A DNA stretch of 46,405 nt, from positions 1 to 46,405 of the forward strand of contig JAIRRC010000017.1 of the NCBI GenBank assembly GCA_031256175.1, read 5' to 3'. Below, piece by piece: positions 37,461 through 46,405 of this stretch. Source of the DNA: Rickettsiales bacterium. Its GTDB lineage: Bacteria; Pseudomonadota; Alphaproteobacteria; Rs-D84. Within the stretch, counting starts at the first letter, position 1. The number at the start of each line of letters is the position of its first letter. The notes beneath the pieces are model-generated. The model worked only from the letters and a program-made list of their open reading frames with translations, was not told the DNA's origin and made no database searches. Made by a program: the position numbers and the translations under genes.

Positions 37461-37760
37461 ATGCAGGAAGACATTCAGAATTTTTCGGACTTCGCCGACG
37501 TGCGCGCCGCGCTTGACGGCAAGAAGCGCCGCATAGAGGAAGTCCTTAATAAAACGATAATCGTGCGCGGCCAGAAAATCATTCCTTCGAAAACCAACGA
37601 CCAGACAATGTGCCTTCACCTTCAATTCGAAATGGACGGCGAGAAGTGCATCCTGTTCACCGGTTCGGCCGTTCTTATCGACCAGTGCAAAAAATACGCC
37701 GAGAAAATTCCCTTCCGCGCGACGATAAAGAAGATAGACAAGTATTTCACCTTCTCGTGA
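37461..37760 (+). CDS. DGR-associated accessory protein candidate (99 aa, beta-rich, not obviously Avd)
   Basis: lies between TR and RT; stop overlaps the RT start (TGATG); SD aaaaggag. Confidence 0.65.
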   Translation: MQEDIQNFSDFADVRAALDGKKRRIEEVLNKTIIVRGQKIIPSKTNDQTMCLHLQFEMDGEKCILFTGSAVLIDQCKKYAEKIPFRATIKKIDKYFTFS

Positions 37761-38761
37761 TGACGGATTGGGAAAGATTCATCTCGGCCGAGAATTTCGC
37801 GCTGGCCCTGCGCAAGGCGGCGCAGGGGCGCCGCGCGAATCCCGGCGTCATGCGCTTCATGGAAAACGCCGCGGAAAATTTGGAGCGCATACGCGCGGAC
37901 GTCGCGGCCGGCAGATTCGCAACCTCGCCCTACCGCACGATGGAGGTCCGCGACCCGAAGCGCCGCACGATTTACATCCTTCCGTTCAATCCGGACCGCA
38001 TAGTCCACCACGCGGTCATGAACATCGTGGCGCCGGTTTGGGAAAGGATTTTCATCCGCGATTCCTACGCTTGCATAAAAGGCCGCGGCCAGCACCTTGC
38101 CAGCCGCCGCGCGATGGAGTTCGCGCGTAAAAACAAATACGTCCTTAAATGCGACATCAGGAAATTCTATCCAAGCATAAGGCACGACGCGATGTCCGAA
38201 GTCGCGGGAAGATTCGTGAAGGACCCCGGGATTCTGAAAATCTTGCGCGGTGTCATCTATTCGATTCCCGGCGGACGGAACATGCCGATTGGGAACCTTT
38301 GCAGCCAATGGATGGGTAACCTTTACCTGCACGATATGGACGTGTTCATAAAGCGGCGGCTTGGATGCAAATGCTACCTGCGATATTGCGACGATTTCTG
38401 TTTGTTCAGCGACGATAAACGGCAGCTGAAAGAATGGCGCGGCGAAATCGGAGATTTCATCCGCGACCGCCTGGACCTGGAATTTTCGAAGTCGGAAATT
38501 TTTCCGGTGAAAAGCGGATTGGACTTCGTCGGATACAGACATTTCCCGTCGTTCGTGATGATAAGGAAACGCACGGCGAAAAAGATGTGCGGGAATTTGC
38601 GGAGAATCGGCGCAATGAAGGAAATCCCCGCGCATAAGATGGAAAACCTGCGCGGCCAAGTCGCCGCCGCCTACGGCTGGATGAAACACGCGTGCACCTA
38701 TAACTTGCAGAAAAAGCTGCGCATGGGAAGATTGAAACGCATGACCGGGATTAAAGGATAA
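37760..38761 (+). CDS. DGR-type reverse transcriptase
   Basis: VLKCDIRKFYPSIRHD; MPIGNLCSQWMGNLYLHDMD (IGxxxSQ-type motif 4); YLRYCDDFCLF (YxDD); start reset from 37610 to ATG 37760. Confidence 0.93.
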   Translation: MTDWERFISAENFALALRKAAQGRRANPGVMRFMENAAENLERIRADVAAGRFATSPYRTMEVRDPKRRTIYILPFNPDRIVHHAVMNIVAPVWERIFIRDSYACIKGRGQHLASRRAMEFARKNKYVLKCDIRKFYPSIRHDAMSEVAGRFVKDPGILKILRGVIYSIPGGRNMPIGNLCSQWMGNLYLHDMDVFIKRRLGCKCYLRYCDDFCLFSDDKRQLKEWRGEIGDFIRDRLDLEFSKSEIFPVKSGLDFVGYRHFPSFVMIRKRTAKKMCGNLRRIGAMKEIPAHKMENLRGQVAAAYGWMKHACTYNLQKKLRMGRLKRMTGIKG

Positions 38762-38774
38762 TAATTGCCATCCC

Positions 38775-38883
38775 GGCTACCATTTGTCACCCCCGCTTCC
38801 CTTGTCATTCCCGCGAAGGTTCCACCTTACCCCATTGTCATTCCCGCTTCCCTTGTCATTCCCGCCTTCGCGGGAATGACAAA
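38775..38883. repeat. cluster of family R3 palindromes and half-copies
   Basis: ttgtcattcccgcgaagg..., ttgtcattcccgcttccc ttgtcattcccgccttcgcgggaatgacaaatg. Confidence 0.7.
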
Positions 38884-38915
38884 TGAAAAATCGTGGGAAC
38901 GTGCCCGCGCGCCTG

Positions 38916-39236
38916 CTATAAAAGGCTTCGCAGTTGTAAAACCTGGCGCAAAGCGTCGTTGATTCGCGTCTGCCATCCCGGCCCTGTGCTCTTGAAAGCG
39001 ACGACGATTTCCGGGTCGATACGCAGATTCAGCGCGGTCTTCTTGTTTTCCTTTACGGGCCGCCCCCTGCTGTATCGAACGGCTTTTTTTAGCATTTCCG
39101 GCACAGCCATCGGAATATCGGAAAAATCGATATCCTTGTCCTTTATTTTCTTGACGCGGCCCCAATCGGTCGAATCTTTCATCTTGGCGATTTGTTCTCT
39201 TGTATATATTTTTATCGTCATTTTAGTTTTCTCCAT
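38916..39236 (-). CDS. brnA: BrnA-family antitoxin
   Basis: SDIPMAVPEMLKKAVRYSRGRPVKENKKTALNLRIDPEIVVAFKSTGPGWQTRINDALRQ. Confidence 0.85.
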   Translation of the reverse strand: MEKTKMTIKIYTREQIAKMKDSTDWGRVKKIKDKDIDFSDIPMAVPEMLKKAVRYSRGRPVKENKKTALNLRIDPEIVVAFKSTGPGWQTRINDALRQVLQLRSLL

Positions 39237-39484
39237 TCTTTCTTGTGTGCGCGTCGCAATGATATTACGCGTATTGTATCATCGTGCTTTGGCGCATAAC
39301 ATAGGCATAAATACACTCCACCTACTTTTGCATAAGCTAAATGCCTTTCCTCGCCATAATCGAATCGGTCGTCTAAAATATCCGACATAGCGTCGGCTTC
39401 CATTATCTGCGACGCAAGTGCGAAATCCAGCCCATGTTTTTCGATGTTCGCCTTGCGTTTCTTTTCATCCCATTCGTATATCAC
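39218..39484 (-). CDS. brnT: BrnT-family toxin
   Basis: YEWDEKKRKANIEKHGLDFALA...DDRFDYGEERHLAYAKVGGVYLCLCYAPKHDDTIRVISLRRAHKKEWRK. Confidence 0.9.
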   Translation of the reverse strand: MIYEWDEKKRKANIEKHGLDFALASQIMEADAMSDILDDRFDYGEERHLAYAKVGGVYLCLCYAPKHDDTIRVISLRRAHKKEWRKLK

Positions 39485-39549
39485 GCAATCCCTCTTTGTT
39501 TCTATTTATTGTATCCACAATAATTATAAAAGTCAAGCCCGAAAAAGGT

Positions 39550-39578
39550 AAAAAAAGTGTGGGGGCGTGCCCCCACAC
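39550..39578 (-). terminator. strong hairpin plus T-tract downstream of VR (terminator and/or DGR homing cruciform)
   Basis: minus strand GTGTGGGGG-CACG-CCCCCACAC then TTTTTT; ~48 nt 3' of VR. Confidence 0.75.
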
Positions 39579-39617
39579 CCCCCTCGTTCTCCGTTCTGCG
39601 AATTACGTAAACAGGAA

Positions 39618-41641
<2,024 letters not shown>

Positions 41642-41648
<7 letters not shown>

Positions 41649-41672
41649 ACCGGCGAAAGCCGGTATCCCGGC
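41642..41672. repeat. family R3 palindrome at the start of the DGR target ORF
   Basis: atgtcataccggcgaaagccggtatcccgg. Confidence 0.8.
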
Positions 41673-41699
41673 CGCCCGTAAGAATCTAGCAACACTTAG

Positions 41700-41737
<38 letters not shown>

Positions 41738-41802
41738 GTTTCCGCCATTTTTCATTCTCTTGTCATTCCCGCGAAGGCGGGAATCCCCTTTTGTTCCTGT
41801 CA

Positions 41803-42894
41803 TTATAACACATTTCGAAGAATATTCCTAACCGCTTCGTTGGGCGCACGCGCGGCGTCGGCCATCTTCTGCAAACGGGCGGGATTCTCGAACAATTCGG
41901 TTAAAACCCGCGAAAGCTGTTTGGGCGAAAAATCCTTCTGCTCGATGACGATTCCGCCGCCAAGCTTTTCGAAAGCGCGCGCGTTCGCCATCTGGTCGGG
42001 ATTGATGCCAAGCGGCACCAATACGGCGGGGCGGCCTACGACCATAAGCTCTGCGATGGTGCTGGCGCCGCTTCGCCCGATGACAATCGCGGCGTCGGTG
42101 ATTTCGCTGGCCATGTCGCGGAAGAAAGGCGCCAGGCGGTGCTTGATTCCGGCCGCGGCGTAAAATTTACCGACGCGGTGAACGCTTGCCTCGTCGACCT
42201 GTTGAACAACCATAAGATTCTTTTTAATCGCCGCGGGCAGCATGGAAATGGCTTCGGGCGCGACATCGCGCAATATGGCGGCGCCCAGCGACCCGCCCGT
42301 AATCAGAATCTGGTTTGAATTATTATAATCCGATGGTTTGAAATCGCTCCGCACCGGAAGCCCGGTAAGAACGACCTTCGCGTTTTTGGGAAGGCCGGTC
42401 GTGCCCGGGAACGAAGTCAGAATCTTGTCGGCGAATTTTGCGGACAGGGCGTTCGCGCGGCCTGCGGCCGCATTCTGCTCGTGCAGGAAAACCGGAATCC
42501 TCAGGATTTTTCCGGCCAGAACGGCTGGCACGGACGAATACCCGCCGAAAGCGATAATCCTGTCCGGCCGCGAGATTAGAAAGCGGAAAAACAAAGCCTT
42601 GGCGGAAAGCGCGATTTTCGAAAGCGCGACGATTTTTCCAATGGCGCTTCGGTTTCCGACGCCGGAAGCCCAAACGCGGACGACCTTCGCGCCGGCGGGC
42701 TTGTTCTTCATAACCAAATCGTATCCCCGCCCGTCGGTGGAAATTGTAATTATATCGTCACCCCGGCGAAGGCCGGGGCCCATTGTTTGCGAACTCGTCG
42801 GCGAAGCCGACTCATTCTTAACAATCGCCGCCGCGACGGCAAGCGCCGGAAATATATGCCCGCCCGTTCCGCCCGTCGCAATCCATATTTTCAT
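41803..42894 (-). CDS. murG: UDP-N-acetylglucosamine--N-acetylmuramyl transferase MurG
   Basis: IATGGTGGHIFPALAVA; HEQNAAAGRANALSAKFA; ITGGSLGA; GRSGASTIAEL. Confidence 0.95.
   Translation of the reverse strand: MKIWIATGGTGGHIFPALAVAAAIVKNESASPTSSQTMGPGLRRGDDIITISTDGRGYDLVMKNKPAGAKVVRVWASGVGNRSAIGKIVALSKIALSAKALFFRFLISRPDRIIAFGGYSSVPAVLAGKILRIPVFLHEQNAAAGRANALSAKFADKILTSFPGTTGLPKNAKVVLTGLPVRSDFKPSDYNNSNQILITGGSLGAAILRDVAPEAISMLPAAIKKNLMVVQQVDEASVHRVGKFYAAAGIKHRLAPFFRDMASEITDAAIVIGRSGASTIAELMVVGRPAVLVPLGINPDQMANARAFEKLGGGIVIEQKDFSPKQLSRVLTELFENPARLQKMADAARAPNEAVRNILRNVL
42755..42817. repeat. family R3 composite repeat inside murG
   Basis: tcgtcaccccggcgaaggccggggcccattgtttgcgaactcgtcggcgaagccgactcattct. 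Confidence 0.85.
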
Positions 42895-43991
42895 TTCTTC
42901 GCTCCTTTGTAAAATTTATATCCCCGAATCATCCCAAGCAAAATGCCGAATACCGCGCACATGGAAATGAACGCGCTTCCGCCATATGACACCAGCGGAA
43001 GTATCGTTCCCTTGGCGGGCGTCAAGTTCAGCGTCGTGCCGATGTTCAGCGCCAGGTGCATGGTGATAAGCGCGATGGTGCCGCCGCAAACCAGCTTTGT
43101 CGTCATGTCGGTCATGCCGCGCATAAGTTTCAGAATGCGGAACATCAGCCAGAAATAGATGGCCAGCAATCCTATGCCCAGGATAATCCCGCGGTCCTCG
43201 ACGAAAGCGGCGAAAACGAAATCGGTGTGGCTGTCGGGCAGGTCGGATTTGACATAGCTGCTGTTTCCGCGGCCGATGAATCCGCCGGACCGGATGGAGT
43301 CCAGCGCCTTGCTGATTTGATACCCGTCGCCGCCTGCGATTCGCTTTTGCAAATGCGGCATGAAGGCAAGCGCGCCCATGCCAAGCGCGGCGATTCCGCC
43401 GGCGCCCAATACCAGAATCTTCCATCCATAGCCCGCGAAAAAAAGCATTCCCCAAAACACCGCGGCGTATATAAGTGTCATGCCGAAATCCTTGCGGACA
43501 AGAATCGTAATCAATAACGGCGCGGCGATTGCTATATATAAAGGCCACCCGAACTTGTCCCATTTCGGCTTGCTTGCCAGAAACACCGCGGTCATAAGGA
43601 TGAAGAAAGGTTTAAGCAATTCGGATGGATGAACCTGGAATCCCGCAATCGAAAAGAACCTGCACGAGCCCTTGATGCAAGTGGGCGAAACAAGCGTCGC
43701 CAGAACCAAAGCGGCCGTAATCGCGCCCAGTATCGCGCCAAGCCATAAGATTTGTTTCCTGCTCAGGAACGAAAAGAAAAACAGCGCCGCGATTCCGGCA
43801 AGCATGGGCAGCATGGCCTTCCAGAAGAAGAACAGCGGCGGCTGTCCTATGCGCGAAGCGGCGTATCCGCCGGCGGCGACAAGCATATAGATTCCGACTC
43901 CGACAAGGATGAAAACCGCGGAAAGAATCTCGCGGTCGGTCTGGAAGAACCAGCGGGTAAGGAAGCTTGGGTCGCGGCGGCGGAAACGCAT
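42891..43991 (-). CDS. ftsW: lipid II flippase/polymerase FtsW (SEDS family)
   Basis: multi-TM; FVFAAFVEDRGIILGIGLLAIYFWLMFRI; LNIGTTLNLTPAKGTILPLVSYGGSAF; start reset to MRFRRRDPSFLTRWF. Confidence 0.93.
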   Translation of the reverse strand: MRFRRRDPSFLTRWFFQTDREILSAVFILVGVGIYMLVAAGGYAASRIGQPPLFFFWKAMLPMLAGIAALFFFSFLSRKQILWLGAILGAITAALVLATLVSPTCIKGSCRFFSIAGFQVHPSELLKPFFILMTAVFLASKPKWDKFGWPLYIAIAAPLLITILVRKDFGMTLIYAAVFWGMLFFAGYGWKILVLGAGGIAALGMGALAFMPHLQKRIAGGDGYQISKALDSIRSGGFIGRGNSSYVKSDLPDSHTDFVFAAFVEDRGIILGIGLLAIYFWLMFRILKLMRGMTDMTTKLVCGGTIALITMHLALNIGTTLNLTPAKGTILPLVSYGGSAFISMCAVFGILLGMIRGYKFYKGAKK

Positions 43992-43995
43992 GCGC

Positions 43996-45060
43996 TTATC
44001 CGCGCAGCAGCGCCAGCGCAAGACCGGCGCACAGAATGCTGACAATCCAGAACCGCGTGGCGACTTTCGATTCGGCCCAGCCGGAAAGCTCGAAATGGTG
44101 GTGAAGCGGCGCCATCTTGAACAGGCGCTTTCCGCCGGTCAGCTTGTAATAATAGATTTGCAGGAACGACGACATCAATATCGCGACCATCATAAGGGAA
44201 GCGACGCCCATGATGATTTCGCTCTTCATCAGCATGGCGGAAGTTCCAAGGAAACCGCCCAGCGCAAGGGAACCCGTGTCGCCCATGAAAATCTGGGCGG
44301 GCGCGGAATTGAACCAAAGGAACCCAAGCACGGCGCCGATTGCCGCGCCGAAAATCGGGAATAAAGCGGCGTTGTCTGGAAGGTAAGGCGCCATCATCAT
44401 GAAATCCATGCGGGTTATGGAAACCAGCGCGACCATCATGACGAACATGATTGTAAGGAAGATTTTGGAGAACATTCCGTCCAAACCATCTGTGATGTTC
44501 GAAGCGTTTGCGGTTCCCGCTATGACGAAATAAGCGAAAACGAAATAGAAAATGCCGAGCGGCAGTATGATTTGGAACGGCAGGAAAAGGCTGGTGGACG
44601 GAACATAAGCGGGCATGACGGAATCGATTGCGAACGCGAGGCCGACAGCAAGGAAACCTTCAATGATAAGACGCGCGCGGGCGGACAATCCGGAATAGGC
44701 GTTGGACTTTTTGACCTTGCCATAATCGTCTGCGAAACCGATTGCGCCGAACGCGAGCAAAGCCGCAAGCGCGATGTAAGGAATGGGATTCCCAAGGTCC
44801 ATAAACAGGAACGACGAAATCAGAATGGCGCCGATGATAAGAATACCGCCCATGGTTGGGGTGCCCGCCTTGGCCATATGGGCTTTCACGCCGTCGGTCC
44901 GAATGGGTTGTCCCTTGCCCTGCCATTTTCGCATCTTATTTATAAATCCATCCCCGGCGAATAACATAATCAAAAACGCGGCGCCGAAAGCTGCGATGAA
45001 TTGCATCATGCCGCTGTTAAGGAAATTGAAACCAATCTTCGCCATCATATCCGTAATCAT
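43996..45060 (-). CDS. mraY: phospho-N-acetylmuramoyl-pentapeptide-transferase MraY
   Basis: KAGTPTMGGILII; NASNITDGLDGM; FMGDTGSLALGG; PLHHHFELSGWAESKVATRFWI. Confidence 0.96.
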   Translation of the reverse strand: MITDMMAKIGFNFLNSGMMQFIAAFGAAFLIMLFAGDGFINKMRKWQGKGQPIRTDGVKAHMAKAGTPTMGGILIIGAILISSFLFMDLGNPIPYIALAALLAFGAIGFADDYGKVKKSNAYSGLSARARLIIEGFLAVGLAFAIDSVMPAYVPSTSLFLPFQIILPLGIFYFVFAYFVIAGTANASNITDGLDGMFSKIFLTIMFVMMVALVSITRMDFMMMAPYLPDNAALFPIFGAAIGAVLGFLWFNSAPAQIFMGDTGSLALGGFLGTSAMLMKSEIIMGVASLMMVAILMSSFLQIYYYKLTGGKRLFKMAPLHHHFELSGWAESKVATRFWIVSILCAGLALALLRG

Positions 45061-45076
45061 ATCACAACCCCTTCAT

Positions 45077-45335
45077 GTGTCATGCCGACGAAGGTCGGCA
45101 TCTCAATTTGTATATATCCTTATAATACCACACTTTGACAAAAACTCCAACGTATTTTGTCATCCCCGGCCTAACCCTCATTGTCATCCCGGGCTTGCCT
45201 GCCCGCCGAAGCCTCGGCGAAGGCTGGGACCCGGGACCTCATCCACACTCGTCACCCCGTGGAAGCACGGGGTCCATTGTATAATAAACTATTTTCCATT
45301 GTCATGCCGACGAAGGTCGGCATCTCAATTTGTAA
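45077..45335. repeat. cluster of at least four family R3 palindromes
   Basis: tgtcatgccgacgaaggtcggcatctcaatttgta at 45080 and 45300; tcatcccgggctt...acccgggacctcatcc; ctcgtcaccccgtggaagcacggggtccattgta. Confidence 0.85.
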
Positions 45336-45348
45336 ATATCGTTATTAA

Positions 45349-46405
45349 TTACTGCGCGAGAATCCGCGTCGCGCCTGCGGCGGCGTCAAGCCGCTTTTCG
45401 TTGGCCACCTTGTCCTGCAAAGAGCTCTGCAACTTCGCCAAGCCCTGCACCATGGTCTGCGGATTGGTGCCGCATTTTTGCACATCTTCCTTTGGCGCGC
45501 TTGCGCGGTCCATAAGCACCTTGCACTTTTCAATCATCGCGGTGTCCGGGCGGGTGCCGCCGCTGACCTGCTGAATAAGCGTGCTCGTCTCGTTTATAAG
45601 GCATTCCAGGGAACTGACCCTGTCGCCGCCAAGACACATGGTATATCGGTCCATGGACGCGCCGCCCGCTTGTCCCGCGGCCTCGTCATGGGCGACCAAT
45701 ACAGCTTTTTGCACCATGGTGCGGATTTGCTTCGTTACGATTTCAAGCCTGTTGTATTGGGTATACATCTCGCGCGCGATGGCGCCCGCGCGGCGGGAAA
45801 TTGTGTCCTTGTCGACCGAGCCCGCACCCTCGAAACAAATGCCCTTGTCCTTCTTGGAAGTATCCGGCTCGCCGTTTATGTTGTTGGCATGCACCGGACA
45901 TAAAGTGAATAAGGAATTTATCCTGATATTATTGCCGGTATCCCTTTCGCAGCTTCCGTCGTTCGCAATACTCAGAATGCAAATAGTTTCCCTCTTTTTT
46001 TCCTCTGCGGCGCAGTAGCATTGGTTTTTCCGGTCGACGACGGACAGGGCGTCCTTTAATGGTTCTGCGTCGACGGCATCCGGGTTCGCGCGGCGGCGCC
46101 CGAAAACTCCGCCTTTGCTGGCCATGGTTGTGTCCTTGTCTGCGCAGCGAACTTCAAGCCCGTCCTTCCTCGGTCCGCCATCCGACTTGGAAAATTCCAT
46201 AAGGACTTCCTCGCCCGGGGGAAGAATCCTGGTGGGAATTCCTTTTTCGCCTTGTGTGAAAAGCCCCCATTGATGGCACCCGCCCGCGAACAGAAGATAA
46301 ACGTTGGACAGGTCGGCGCCCAAAGCCTCGCCCATGAACACCACGTCCTCGACTCGCGCGACGACTTCCTCGAATGGGTCGAAATACTTGTTGGCCTTTT
46401 CGCGG
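45349..46405 (-). CDS. hypothetical protein (5' part beyond the window edge)
   Basis: frame remains open through 46405 (REKANKYFDPFEEVVARVEDVVFMGEALGADLSN...). Confidence 0.65.
   Translation of the reverse strand, partial: REKANKYFDPFEEVVARVEDVVFMGEALGADLSNVYLLFAGGCHQWGLFTQGEKGIPTRILPPGEEVLMEFSKSDGGPRKDGLEVRCADKDTTMASKGGVFGRRRANPDAVDAEPLKDALSVVDRKNQCYCAAEEKKRETICILSIANDGSCERDTGNNIRINSLFTLCPVHANNINGEPDTSKKDKGICFEGAGSVDKDTISRRAGAIAREMYTQYNRLEIVTKQIRTMVQKAVLVAHDEAAGQAGGASMDRYTMCLGGDRVSSLECLINETSTLIQQVSGGTRPDTAMIEKCKVLMDRASAPKEDVQKCGTNPQTMVQGLAKLQSSLQDKVANEKRLDAAAGATRILAQ

Noticed and set aside
37025-37625. ORFs overlapping the template repeat (37050-37625 -, 37060-37386 +, 37025-37474 -)
   Set aside because: They overlap the TR and accessory gene in several frames with Arg/Pro-rich, GC-driven composition; the TR is best read as non-coding template
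37461-37760. Labelling the 99-aa ORF as Avd
   Set aside because: Sequence pattern is beta-rich and lacks the helical-bundle look of Avd; left as uncharacterised accessory candidate
45077-45335. Possible CRISPR array
   Set aside because: Palindromic repeats are irregularly spaced, divergent in stem sequence and lack uniform spacers; no cas genes

Overview
The window is a chromosomal segment of what looks like an uncultivated alphaproteobacterium. Evidence for that is the frr-uppS-cdsA-rseP-bamA, recF-ruvC-lspA-yidC and mraY-ftsW-murG blocks. Three layers stand out. (1) A diversity-generating retroelement (DGR) lies between yidC and murG. It has a 118-bp template repeat (37106-37223), a small non-Avd-looking accessory ORF, a DGR-type reverse transcriptase, a nested BrnT/BrnA toxin-antitoxin pair, and a collagen-like, tail-fibre-like secreted target protein. 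The last 118 bp of coding DNA in the target (39627-39744, minus strand) align to the template without gaps. I count 12 mismatches, and all 12 fall on template adenines. The N-terminus of the target is preceded by a (CA)n/(GT)n tract that appears to be a translational phase-variation switch. (2) Podovirus-like structural genes (capsid, gp11/gp12-like tail proteins, portal, Bbp19-like protein, lysozyme, terminase) are dispersed among host genes. The large terminase is split into ATPase and nuclease ORFs 4.8 kb apart, with host dnaB between them. (3) Families of short palindromic repeats, mostly with GAA-type mini-hairpin cores, have spread between genes. Several sit in frame inside conserved genes: yidC, murG, proS, uppS (twice), cdsA, the terminase, and the signal peptides of two secreted proteins. 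All product names are from reading the translations; no database search was run.
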